Assembly: GCA_025055765.1 (NCBI GenBank)
Contig: JANWWS010000033.1
Coordinates: forward strand, 62,001 to 126,000
DNA from: Leptospiraceae bacterium
GTDB lineage: Bacteria > Spirochaetota > Leptospiria > Turneriellales > Turneriellaceae
Reading direction: 5' to 3'
DNA length: 64,000 nt
Of this stretch, positions 24,571 to 33,516 are shown one piece after another; position 1 is the first letter of the stretch; each line of letters opens with the position of its first letter. A program made the position numbers and the translations under genes. A model generated the notes under the pieces. That model made no database searches. It was not told the DNA's origin and was given only the letters and a program-made list of their open reading frames with translations.

Positions 24571-27500
24571 TTACCAGAGGCTAGGGCTATGAGCCTGGCA
24601 CATTGGCTGGAAATTTGGCGGCAATGGATTGTAGGTAGTCTGGATAGAGGGGGATAGATGGTCTCCGCAGCCAATGAGCACCACGAGGTCTGTAAGGTTG
24701 GTCGTATCGCTGTTAAGCATGTTCACCACTGTATCCACAGAGGCTGCAGAAAGATTGTTAAGCACTGCCTGTGCCAGATGGCTCACACCAATCCCTGGGT
24801 AGTCACGGTAACCTATGGGGGCTGTAGTGTAGCCACCACTGTTATGCCGTACACCGCTATTTGTCTGTACTATCATACGCACCATGGCTTCTCGGGTGGA
24901 TATATTCGGCCCTGTACTATTATAGTTAATAGCGTTGGCCCCCTTATCCACGCTGGTAAGGATATGGGCCAGTCGTCCCACAGCGTGGTTTAAGACCAAA
25001 CGCGAAACACTTCCTGATGAAACAATAGCGGCAGGCTGCTGAAGGGCAGGTGTGCAGGAAGAAAGGCCACTTATCGTAACGCTCACCGTTGCTCCACAGC
25101 CGGCGCCTCCTGAGGTAAGCCTTACGCCTAGAAGCCCTCCGTCGTGCATGATCGCTGTTGCTGTTGGCGCCGTGGCACAGCCGGTAAAGTTAATGCTGGG
25201 TGTGCCTGTGCAGTTTGCTACTGCATTTACTGCCGATTGGCCAATTAGGGCACTGAGGTTTGCAGTGCCAAGTCCTCCCGGAAGAGAATTAGGATTATGG
25301 TTATAGGTGGAGGGAGGATTAGGTAAGAGTTGGGCAATCAGGGTGTGGTCTGCATGGGCATTGGTGTTACTACCCACTTCAGCAGCATTCCCAATCATAT
25401 TTACTAAAATAGCTAGCTTCTTCATATCCGGATTTGCTGTCGTGTTTTGCAGTGTGTTCAATAAATTTACCATAAGGTTTACATTTGCCCCATTACTGTT
25501 GGTCAGTACGGCATTAATGAGGCCAACGAGGTTGCTACTGTTGCCTACACCATTTGTGAGCATTACTATTTTCTGTATATCTGTCACATCCTTGAGCAGA
25601 GTTGCTAACTGCTGCATGGCATCTTCACCATCATCATCGCGAACATAATCAATTAAATTTACCAACTTTCCCATGCCGGTGGCGTTTTGTCTTGAGCCTG
25701 CGGCGGCATCCCAGTTGTTAGGACCGAGAGTCCCGTTAATTAATGCTGCGAGTTTACCTGTACCCTGGGTGGCGGTTGCTCCAATATCCATGAAATTAAT
25801 CAATCGGCCCATTTTGTTAATGGAGCTCACCTGATTAACCAAAAAGTTTAGTTGGTTGATGTTTGTGACGTTATCCACCACTTTAGCTAATTTTTTGCCT
25901 GCTGCTTGCTCATCGTTGTTGTTTGCATCATCTTTTTGTGAACCAACAGCTACTATGTTGACCAAATTGCGGATATTTGTTGGGGAGATATTGTTGATCA
26001 TAGATACGAGTTTGGCAGGGTCCGCCACATTTTCAATTAAGTAGACTAGTGTCACCACCGCGGTCTTACGTCCAAAGGGTGCGCCGGGAGGGGCTCCCCA
26101 GACGTGGCCTGCTGCTTCGCATGCCGCTTGGGTAGGATGCCCGGGCACTCCGTCGCTACAGCCATCTACTTCGCTTGCCTTAAAAATGCCGTTTATAATG
26201 GCAGAGAGGTTTGTGGTTAGTGTAACATCATTTATGAGATCCACAACCTTGCATACATTAGTGACCCCATTAATGATGTCTCTCGTCTTGATTGTTCCTT
26301 CTTGAAGGGGGTCGAGGTTTGAGATAAGCACCTGCAGCTTGCCAAGGTAACTGCTTTGTTGTGCCGCGTTCGCAGCAGCACATGGGGTAGGATCTGCCCC
26401 AAGCCGTCTTCCATCGACAAGTCGCCTCAGACGAGGAATATTTGCTAAGGAAACTTCGTTTATAATAGATGCTAGCTTGCCAACATCGGTATGTACAATG
26501 ATGTTGGTAATGGCGCCTCCTGATATGGTGGCGGTAATGCTAGCTCCGGTTCCTGCGGGCGTAAAGGAAAAGGTGGGGTTTGTACAGCCACTGCCTCCAT
26601 TTGTGATGCTCATGAAGACCAGCTTGCCACCATGTCCGTAATAAGTTCCACTAGCTGGTGTTGTACAGCCTGAAGCGGTGGTCCAGCTACCCGTCACACC
26701 GTAGCCACTTGTTCCACTAAGGGCTGACATACTGTTAAGGAGGGTGGTGACATCCCCTATGGTATTGACATCCTGGATTAAGCGAACAAGCTTATCCATA
26801 TCTGAAATACCGTCAATCAAAGCAATTAGCTTTTGGTAGTCGCTTGTTGTATCACTGTCTTCGGCACTATCGGTGAGGTTGTTTATGGTGGCCACCAAGC
26901 GGGGGACCGCTGAATTTGCGGAATGGGGATTTCCCTTCGTGGTAGCCGAACCCGCCCACGTTTGCGGCCCCCCTATTTGGCCTGTCCAGGTTGAACCATC
27001 TTCTGCCTTGTTGATGAGCTGGCCTAACCTAGTGGGGGAGCTAATGTTATCTATGATGGCAATCAAAGTACTCAACGATGAGACCTGATTTACTATATAA
27101 CCCACCTTAGTGGCATTGGTCACCGTGTTTAAAATGGCCACTAGTTTGCTGACATCACTGACATCTTTTATTACAGTGACCATATTGCCAAGGGTGCTTA
27201 CACTTTCTAGTGCTTCAATAAGCCGGTCAGCATTTGTGGTATCTTTTATAAGAGCTCCCAGCTTGCTGACTTTGGTGGTATCGGGCGTGGCACCCCAATT
27301 TGCATGCTTTAGCAAATCACAGATTTTGACGCAGCTTGATGTCCCCGAGTCTACGTGTGCTAATATCCGGGCCATGCGTTGCATGCGGGGAGTATCTTGA
27401 GCATTTTGCATCCCCCGGCTTATATCAAGTCCTGTACCACCACTAGGCCCGCCCATGAGAGGTATAATGAGATTTTGTATTTCTGCAAGGGTTAGGGAGT

Positions 27501-27957
27501 TCACTAGACTTGCGATATTTGCGATGGTATCGTTGTCCGCTGGGGGAGAAGCAGGAGCATTCCAGGCTGCACCTACGGGCAGGTTAGCGCTCATATTCGA
27601 AAGGATGGCGGCATCTGTTTCTAGCAAAAGCCTTAGAATGCGGACAACACCGAGCCCTGTTGCTGGGGGTCCATCGTTACCAATAAGGGCAACCAGCTTA
27701 TTCGCATCCGACACAGCGTTGACTAGTTGTACGATGTTGGAGACCCCTGCTCCATAACTAAGAGCATTCAAGGATTCAAGACCTATTCCTGTAAGTAGTA
27801 TGTTGGCCTTCTCCTGCCCTAATAGACGGCGCCATTCCTCTGTGCTTAATGTGCGCCCACTATCTTTTCGGCGGTTTTCCTCAAAAGGTGTTAGCTTTTG
27901 TTGGGTGCAATAAGATGCCACCAGCAACAGGATAAAAAACCCTATCCTGAAATTCAT
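24571..27957 (-). CDS. giant exported repeat protein with about 25 copies of a 13-residue KLVxLINxVSxxx motif
   Basis: This 1128-aa protein is not recognised. It has a signal sequence (MNFRIGFFILLLVASYC) whose cysteine may be lipidated, although Tyr at -1 is unusual for a lipobox. From about residue 70 to the end it is built from a degenerate 13-residue unit, [KR]L[VA]x[LI][IL][ND]x[VI][ST]xxx, with six or more copies in strict tandem at about 240-330 (for example KLVAILNTVTNAT and KVGYIVNQVSSLS). Two beta-type inserts interrupt it, near 430-500 and 960-1020, both rich in GGSGC and TATISGG. A GGAGG ribosome site precedes the ATG at 27957. A surface-exposed solenoid is my inference. Confidence 0.75.
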   Translation of the reverse strand: MNFRIGFFILLLVASYCTQQKLTPFEENRRKDSGRTLSTEEWRRLLGQEKANILLTGIGLESLNALSYGAGVSNIVQLVNAVSDANKLVALIGNDGPPATGLGVVRILRLLLETDAAILSNMSANLPVGAAWNAPASPPADNDTIANIASLVNSLTLAEIQNLIIPLMGGPSGGTGLDISRGMQNAQDTPRMQRMARILAHVDSGTSSCVKICDLLKHANWGATPDTTKVSKLGALIKDTTNADRLIEALESVSTLGNMVTVIKDVSDVSKLVAILNTVTNATKVGYIVNQVSSLSTLIAIIDNISSPTRLGQLINKAEDGSTWTGQIGGPQTWAGSATTKGNPHSANSAVPRLVATINNLTDSAEDSDTTSDYQKLIALIDGISDMDKLVRLIQDVNTIGDVTTLLNSMSALSGTSGYGVTGSWTTASGCTTPASGTYYGHGGKLVFMSITNGGSGCTNPTFSFTPAGTGASITATISGGAITNIIVHTDVGKLASIINEVSLANIPRLRRLVDGRRLGADPTPCAAANAAQQSSYLGKLQVLISNLDPLQEGTIKTRDIINGVTNVCKVVDLINDVTLTTNLSAIINGIFKASEVDGCSDGVPGHPTQAACEAAGHVWGAPPGAPFGRKTAVVTLVYLIENVADPAKLVSMINNISPTNIRNLVNIVAVGSQKDDANNNDEQAAGKKLAKVVDNVTNINQLNFLVNQVSSINKMGRLINFMDIGATATQGTGKLAALINGTLGPNNWDAAAGSRQNATGMGKLVNLIDYVRDDDGEDAMQQLATLLKDVTDIQKIVMLTNGVGNSSNLVGLINAVLTNSNGANVNLMVNLLNTLQNTTANPDMKKLAILVNMIGNAAEVGSNTNAHADHTLIAQLLPNPPSTYNHNPNSLPGGLGTANLSALIGQSAVNAVANCTGTPSINFTGCATAPTATAIMHDGGLLGVRLTSGGAGCGATVSVTISGLSSCTPALQQPAAIVSSGSVSRLVLNHAVGRLAHILTSVDKGANAINYNSTGPNISTREAMVRMIVQTNSGVRHNSGGYTTAPIGYRDYPGIGVSHLAQAVLNNLSAASVDTVVNMLNSDTTNLTDLVVLIGCGDHLSPSIQTTYNPLPPNFQPMCQAHSPSLW

Positions 27958-28062
27958 AATGCCTCCTAATTTAAATCCCTATCTAACGATCGTTATATAA
28001 TTATGAACAACAACAAGAAACGGGGCCAAATTTTTTTGCCAAGACTGGTGCAGCGCACAATA

Positions 28063-31017
28063 TCAATATCCATAGCTGCAATCCCCACTTATGAGATCAT
28101 CGGCACAGTTTAAGTTAATGCGGCTTAATCTGCCATTGTATGTAGCTGTCATATAGAGATATCTTTTTGAGGCAAGGGACTGAGAGGTGGGTACAAAGAG
28201 GACTGCCTGGGGCTCGAGGTACCACGTAGGAAGATAGTGCATACCTCCTTTTAGAGGATCAACAGGGGGGCTATGGTCCTCATTTTGCCAGGCCAGATGT
28301 CCTCCGCCAAGCCAGTGGCTCTCTCCTGTGCTGATTTTACGCCGCACTATCCTTTGGTTCCTACGATCCGCAATATATAGATAGGTCCCGTCACTTGTCA
28401 CATCTTGTGGGGAGGAGAAGCGATTTCGTTGAACTCCTGCTGGGGTAGGATGGTTTCCCCAACCTTGAAAATCACCTCCCAACCATTGGAAGTGAGTGGC
28501 ATCGTATCCTGTTTTCTTAATTCTCACAATACGATGGTTGCCACTATCGGCAACATAGAGGTATTGGGAATCACCCCCTATACCTGTGGGCTCTCTGAAA
28601 AAGCAGGAGGTACTACCCGCATGAGGGCTTTGCCCTGCGCTTGAGTTTTCCCAGCCATTACACGAGGTTGGTCTCCCATTGCCTATGTAAGCTTCAAAAG
28701 CCCCCGTGGTGAGATTGCGCCGCACAAGTCGACGCCCGCCGTAATTTACCACATAAAGCGCGTTATTTGCCTCATCTACATAGATTCCCCATGGTATGTA
28801 GAACATAGTCACATCATATTCATAGTTGGAGAGCAAATAAAGCTCGTCCCGGCTCATTGGAGGCTGGGTGCCTGTCCCAACTGTTGCCCGACAAGAGGAT
28901 GCTGCGGGCGAAAAGGGTTCACACTGCCAATGGTCGTTTATACTTTTGGGCAGTCCCAGCCAGGCAATGAAACGGCCGTCTTTATCATATTTTACCACCC
29001 GCATATTACCACTGTCAGCTACGTAAAGATTTCCCGCGCTGTCTGTGGCAAGTCCACGTGGTTCAAAGAAACTGCGTCGACAATGGTTATTTACAAAACG
29101 ACCTGGTCCCCAATGGTAGCCATCTAATAGCTCAGAGTCAAAAGTGCAATCTAAGGTTAACTCCCCCAATCGCCCTTGAAAGGCCCCGTCTGCGGCTCTA
29201 TAGCGGCTAACCGCCATGTTAATGTAGTCAGCCACATAAAGGAAGCCCGTAGTGCCATCTCGATAAAAAGCAATCCCCGCTGGACGGTAAAAGAAACCAG
29301 CTTCATTACCCCAAGGAGCTCCCTGATCCGTCTGCCAACCATCTTGACCTCCACCCACCCACGAAGAATGGTTTCTCTCATCCACGGGGAGATTTCCTAC
29401 AGGAAGACAGTTACTGTCTGTTGTGGCATTGTACACAATAATATGGTATACCTGGCATGGGTCAAAAAGGTCTGGTGGAATATTTTGGCTTGCCCTAAAA
29501 AGATGGAGTTTGGCATCCCCGTGGTAGGGGATTTCACTGTATGTATTAATGATAAAACCAAGCGCCGGATGCGTTCCCCTGTTAGTAGGGTTGTAGGGAG
29601 AATCTAAGAATTTGGGCTGTGCACCCGGACAACTGTCACTGGGGCCATTGTGCGTGTAGCGAAAAGTAAAGTAGGAAAACCCTTTGATGCACGATGGTGC
29701 TTCATAAGACACGGCCAGGCTTGAAGGCAAAAACGAAAGTCCCCCCTCACCTGCGGGCATGAGCCCAATTCCTCTATACGACAGTTCATATTTGCGTGAC
29801 CCAGGGCCGCCATCCCCCAAATTTATGGCGCTGCCATCTTCACGGATGAGGGTCGTTAGATTTTTACCCGCCTGGCTAAGGTAGCTTGAAATCACATAAT
29901 CACGGTAGAGGTCGGAAAAGCTACCACCGTTAACTTGATTCACAAGGGGCCATAGTCCCATAAGATCAGGGTTTTCCACAATGACGAGCTGGCGAAAGCC
30001 TATTTCTGCAGAAGGGCCCAGGCGGTGACGTAGATAAGAGAAAAAAAAGAGTGATTGTACATATCCGGTGCCTCCCTCTTTAAATTCCAAGAGGGAGGGA
30101 GCCTTTTGCAACTCTGCCTGGATGAGAGGAGAGGCATGCAAAGTAAGCCTCTCCTGAAAAGCCGAGGTGGTGTTCGCCACAAGGTGGGGGGCATTCTCGG
30201 CCATTCCCTCAGCTATCCACAGATCATGAATTTTAAGCCTCTCTCGAGTTACCCGGCGGTACCAGGTGAACAGATGAGAAAGCTCGTGCAAAACCACATC
30301 TTTGAGATAGTTTCTCGCCAAAGCGCTTTGGTTATCAAAGGCCACACCATTGTACGTGGGATTGAGATCAATGTAGACGAGAGCATTTTCATTAGAGCGC
30401 CCACGCAAAAGCTGAACAGTAGGGGGCTCATAGCGGGATATGAGCAAGGGGGACAGATATAGACCTCTCGTAAATTCATCAGAAAATAAATCGCGCGGTG
30501 AAAAGAATCCCGCGATAAACTGACCCGTCTTCGTATAGTCATCTCTAATATCCGTGGCGAGAATAACAATTCTCTGGTAGGGATGAATTTCGGGAAAATA
30601 ATTATCTCCATAAACTCGCTTTAGCTTTGGCAGGTGGACCTCAAAGAAATCGAGGAATTGCTGTGCCTCGCTTGCTGGCATGAGGGTGGCATAGGAGCTG
30701 TCTCTATAAAGTACAAAGTGTTCACTTAGAGCAAGTTTTTGGGCTTCTATTTGGTAAAAACCGTCAAGAGAAGGGCTAGCCTCCTGTCTACGATCTCGTA
30801 GCCAAAAGAGGGCCTGGGCAGGACCTCCTTCTAGGCCCGTACCCGGAAGACCTGTGCGAGGAGTAATAGATGGAAGGGGTAGCTCTTCCCCTAATGCTTG
30901 TTGAAAAATAACCTCACCAGGAAGAGAGCAGCGAACCCAAAACACAAAAACAAAAAAAAAGAGAAAACAAATATTTTTCTCTTGGCACCATGCCCTGCGA
31001 AATGATCTTGCGCCCAT
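28063..31017 (-). CDS. exported HExxH metalloprotease with C-terminal six-unit NHL propeller
   Basis: This 984-aa protein starts with a basic stretch and a hydrophobic segment ending in FVFWVRC, a possible lipoprotein or uncleaved anchor. The zinc motif HELSH is near residues 244-248, and WIAEGMAEN about 22 residues later supplies the third ligand, a gluzincin layout resembling M30-type peptidases. The last 420 residues contain six NHL-like units, each with a LYVADSGNHRIV-type strand, which should form a six-bladed propeller. The open frame extends to a TTG at 31071, but the ATG at 31017, after GGAACTAAGA, gives a more usual signal sequence. It lies 105 bases upstream of the repeat-protein gene, on the same strand. 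Confidence 0.82.
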   Translation of the reverse strand: MGARSFRRAWCQEKNICFLFFFVFVFWVRCSLPGEVIFQQALGEELPLPSITPRTGLPGTGLEGGPAQALFWLRDRRQEASPSLDGFYQIEAQKLALSEHFVLYRDSSYATLMPASEAQQFLDFFEVHLPKLKRVYGDNYFPEIHPYQRIVILATDIRDDYTKTGQFIAGFFSPRDLFSDEFTRGLYLSPLLISRYEPPTVQLLRGRSNENALVYIDLNPTYNGVAFDNQSALARNYLKDVVLHELSHLFTWYRRVTRERLKIHDLWIAEGMAENAPHLVANTTSAFQERLTLHASPLIQAELQKAPSLLEFKEGGTGYVQSLFFFSYLRHRLGPSAEIGFRQLVIVENPDLMGLWPLVNQVNGGSFSDLYRDYVISSYLSQAGKNLTTLIREDGSAINLGDGGPGSRKYELSYRGIGLMPAGEGGLSFLPSSLAVSYEAPSCIKGFSYFTFRYTHNGPSDSCPGAQPKFLDSPYNPTNRGTHPALGFIINTYSEIPYHGDAKLHLFRASQNIPPDLFDPCQVYHIIVYNATTDSNCLPVGNLPVDERNHSSWVGGGQDGWQTDQGAPWGNEAGFFYRPAGIAFYRDGTTGFLYVADYINMAVSRYRAADGAFQGRLGELTLDCTFDSELLDGYHWGPGRFVNNHCRRSFFEPRGLATDSAGNLYVADSGNMRVVKYDKDGRFIAWLGLPKSINDHWQCEPFSPAASSCRATVGTGTQPPMSRDELYLLSNYEYDVTMFYIPWGIYVDEANNALYVVNYGGRRLVRRNLTTGAFEAYIGNGRPTSCNGWENSSAGQSPHAGSTSCFFREPTGIGGDSQYLYVADSGNHRIVRIKKTGYDATHFQWLGGDFQGWGNHPTPAGVQRNRFSSPQDVTSDGTYLYIADRRNQRIVRRKISTGESHWLGGGHLAWQNEDHSPPVDPLKGGMHYLPTWYLEPQAVLFVPTSQSLASKRYLYMTATYNGRLSRINLNCADDLISGDCSYGY

Positions 31018-31197
31018 TCTTAGTTCCAACGAGCGAAACCGATATACTGTTATATAGAAGTTAGACGACAAAACCGAGAAAAAGTCAAGTTTTTTTCGAT
31101 AAGGACTTGTCTAACAAATTCTTTTGTTTGCCCCTTGGTGAAACAGCCCCTGTCAGAAACGAGGGGAGGCCTAATTTCTAGGAACAGAGCTTTTTGC

Positions 31198-31377
31198 ATG
31201 ACAAAATCGAACTGGATAGCGCTCTTTTTCCCGCTTTACTGTGGGTTAGCTGTGTTTTCCTTGGCTTCCCATGCAGAAAAATCGGTGGATAACCCATTCC
31301 CACGGTTTGGTAAAAAAGGGATTTGTCCTAATTATCGCCTTGGCTTTAATTATCCTGAGTTGTGTGTCACACGTTGA
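31198..31377 (+). CDS. possible small exported protein overlapping the next gene out of frame
   Basis: A frame from the ATG at 31198 encodes 59 residues with a convincing signal peptide (MTKSNWIALFFPLYCGLAVF followed by SLASHA). Its mature part then overlaps the next gene in a different frame and ends without any recognisable domain. It may be a true small exported peptide, a chance frame, or the original N terminus of the next gene separated by a frameshift. No clear ribosome site precedes it. Confidence 0.25.
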   Translation: MTKSNWIALFFPLYCGLAVFSLASHAEKSVDNPFPRFGKKGICPNYRLGFNYPELCVTR

Positions 31378-31663
31378 AGAAAGTGAGGAAATTAAAGTTT
31401 ACCCTAATCCCTATAGGCCCACCGCAGGTTTTTTGACCATTAAAGATAAAAACGGGAATTCCTTGGGCAATCACGTTGAGCTTATCGTGTACACCCAAAA
31501 CTACGAAGAAGTATACCGTGGCAGACTGCAAAATGACAAGTACGCTGGCATCGACAACCAGGGGGAGCCATTGCGCTCCGGTCTTTATATGCTGAAAATT
31601 ATACAAATAGAACATGGGCAAGAAAAAATTATGAGTTATGCCTATAGACTCGTGGTCGAATAG
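31271..31663 (+). CDS. small lipoprotein with FlgD/sorting-tail-like Ig domain
   Basis: This protein of up to 130 aa carries a lipoprotein signal (VKKGFVLIIALALIILSC, lipobox LILSC at about residues 28-31). The mature domain begins IKVYPNPYRPTAGFLTIKD and ends PLRSGLYMLKII followed by YRLVVE. This matches FlgD Ig-like domains and the type A C-terminal tail of type IX secretion cargo (VYPNP...SGxYxxxI). Here it stands alone as a lipoprotein. The start is uncertain: ATG at 31271, or the TTG at 31307 just before VKKGF, which gives a cleaner signal. The PorV-like gene follows 9 bases later. Confidence 0.72.
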   Translation: MQKNRWITHSHGLVKKGFVLIIALALIILSCVSHVEESEEIKVYPNPYRPTAGFLTIKDKNGNSLGNHVELIVYTQNYEEVYRGRLQNDKYAGIDNQGEPLRSGLYMLKIIQIEHGQEKIMSYAYRLVVE

Positions 31664-31672
31664 GGAGGTAAA

Positions 31673-32683
31673 ATGCGTAGCTTCCTTTTAGCGCTGGGTG
31701 TTTTTCTCACAACATCCCAGGCTGCCGAATTTTTAAAAACCAACTTTGGAGCCCGCTCTGTGGCTCTGGGCAATGCTTACGGGGTAATCGTAAACGATCC
31801 CTCAGCCCTCCACTGGAACCCAGCTGGTCTTGCCAATATCACGGGAGAGAAAACCACCATCAGGAAATTAGAGGATATCACGCGGGAGGCTGAGTCCGCC
31901 TTCGAAGAGAAAGAGTTTTCGGAATTTCTTGAGGAAAAGGAAAAATCCCAGGGTCCTCAAAGTGTGGCACGTACGGAGAGAGGTTTTGAACTTCAATGGT
32001 ACAACGCAGCGGCCTTTCTGCCCATGAACGGTTATACGGGATTTTCGGGAATTGGTCTTACGGCCTTGGGTGGCACTTTAGGGGCGGCCGCCTATGGTGC
32101 TCTTTCCCAGCGTATACAGGCATACGACAGTGCAGGAAATGCTGTCGCCTCCCGGGATTTCCGGGCTCTGGCTGCCTATCTAGGCTATGCCCGGCAAAGC
32201 GGTGCCTTGCGATGGGGGTTTAGTCTCATGGGTCTTGAAGAGGGCATGCAGCGCCGCCGTCAAGGCGGCGGTGTCCATATTGGTGCTCAGATGATTCCCA
32301 TTCCCATCTTATCGGCAGGGATTGCACTGCAAAATTTAGTGGGAGCTGTGCAAAAAGAAGCCAGCAATAACCAAAAATGGGAAAAATTAGATACCCTGCT
32401 GCGTTTTTCCTTTGCCATAACCACACCACCACCGCAAGCAAATATGAAGATTATCTTTGGCTTTACCTCAAATTTGGACCGTCGTCAAGAAGCTGTACGG
32501 ATGAATCTGGGCCTGGCCTATAGCCTAAGCCAATATCTCTACCTCATGTTTGGTTTGGATCACGGCAATCCTGCTACTGGGCTGGGTATTATGGTAAGAC
32601 CGCTCCACCTTGCCTATGCGGTAAACCGTGACAGCGTTTTTGGTACTCTACAGCATTATGTAGAATTAAACCTAACATTCTAG
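31673..32683 (+). CDS. PorV/UPF0164-family outer-membrane beta-barrel protein
   Basis: This 336-aa protein has a cleavable signal peptide ending in SQAAEF. The conserved start TNFGARSVALGNAYGVIVND followed by PSALHWNPAGLA is the hallmark of the PorV/UPF0164 group of FadL-like barrels. Alternating hydrophobic stretches continue to the end, and the last residue is Phe (VELNLTF), the usual barrel terminus. PorV in Bacteroidota is the type IX secretion shuttle, and the UPF0164 relatives in spirochaetes have no established role. A GGGAGG ribosome site precedes the ATG. It forms a pair with the sorting-tail-like lipoprotein gene upstream; folP follows 2 bases after the stop. Confidence 0.83.
   Translation: MRSFLLALGVFLTTSQAAEFLKTNFGARSVALGNAYGVIVNDPSALHWNPAGLANITGEKTTIRKLEDITREAESAFEEKEFSEFLEEKEKSQGPQSVARTERGFELQWYNAAAFLPMNGYTGFSGIGLTALGGTLGAAAYGALSQRIQAYDSAGNAVASRDFRALAAYLGYARQSGALRWGFSLMGLEEGMQRRRQGGGVHIGAQMIPIPILSAGIALQNLVGAVQKEASNNQKWEKLDTLLRFSFAITTPPPQANMKIIFGFTSNLDRRQEAVRMNLGLAYSLSQYLYLMFGLDHGNPATGLGIMVRPLHLAYAVNRDSVFGTLQHYVELNLTF
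32252..32270. repeat. GC-rich 7-bp inverted repeat inside the PorV-like gene
   Basis: CGCCGCC and GGCGGCG flank a GTCAA loop. In frame it encodes the RRRQGG stretch, so it may reflect coding only. No T-run follows. Confidence 0.5.
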
Positions 32684-32685
32684 CA

Positions 32686-33516
32686 GTGTGGGAAAAGGAA
32701 AAACTCCTACCTGAAATATGGGGGATCATAAATCTAAGTGAAGACTCATTTTATCCCCCCTCACGCACGAAAACCCAAGACATTATTAAAGTCAGTGAAG
32801 AGCTCCTAAAAGAAGGGGCCGATATGCTGGATTTAGGCGCAGAAAGTACGAGGCCAGGCAGTCGTCCCATCAGCTGGCAGGAAGAGATTCGTAAGCTAAA
32901 AGAAGCCTTGCTACATTTGCGCCAATACTACGGACAAGAGTTCCTCGCCCAAAAGGTTTCCGTGGATACCTATAAGCGTGAGGTGGCAGCCGAAGTACTT
33001 TCGCTGGGGGTTAGAACAATTAACGACATTAAAGCTGGGCGGGATAGAGATATGCTCCAACTGGTAGCCAACGCCGGGGCCCAAATTGTACTCATGCATA
33101 TGCAAAACGAACCCTATAATATGCAGGATAATCCTACCTACCAAGATGTTGTAGCAGAAGTTATGGAATTCCTAGACACCCAGACTCGTAAGGCCTTAGA
33201 CATAGGCGTAAGGGCTGAGAAAATCATCTGGGACTATGGGATCGGCTTTGGAAAAACGCTAGAACACAATCTCAAGCTCTTGGCAGCAACGCCTAGGTTT
33301 TTGGAAAAAGGTTTTCGCCTACTTGTAGGGGTTTCAAGAAAATCCTTTTTGGGTAAACTGCTTGACATACCTGAACCTGAAGAACGAAGAGAGGCAAGCC
33401 TCGTCGTGCATACCTACCTTGCCCTAAAAGGGGTTTCTATACTACGAACCCATGATGTCAGGGACGCCTGGCAGATGAGATGCGTGCTTAAAGCCCTTAT
33501 GGACCATGCTATCTGA
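32686..33516 (+). CDS. folP: dihydropteroate synthase FolP
   Basis: FolP joins p-aminobenzoate to the pterin pyrophosphate in folate synthesis. The 276-aa protein shows the second signature (GADMLDLGAESTRPGS near 45-60), VSVDTYK, and the C-terminal GVSRKSFLG. The first signature, usually MGIVNVTPDSFSDGG, reads WGIINLSEDSFYPPS, so the TP pair is replaced by SE; the pyrophosphate-binding Asn and DSF remain. It starts with GTG at 32686. The gene overlaps cdaA by 11 bases, opening the folP-cdaA-ybbR-pdxJ-acpS-ruvB run. Confidence 0.93.
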   Translation: MWEKEKLLPEIWGIINLSEDSFYPPSRTKTQDIIKVSEELLKEGADMLDLGAESTRPGSRPISWQEEIRKLKEALLHLRQYYGQEFLAQKVSVDTYKREVAAEVLSLGVRTINDIKAGRDRDMLQLVANAGAQIVLMHMQNEPYNMQDNPTYQDVVAEVMEFLDTQTRKALDIGVRAEKIIWDYGIGFGKTLEHNLKLLAATPRFLEKGFRLLVGVSRKSFLGKLLDIPEPEERREASLVVHTYLALKGVSILRTHDVRDAWQMRCVLKALMDHAI

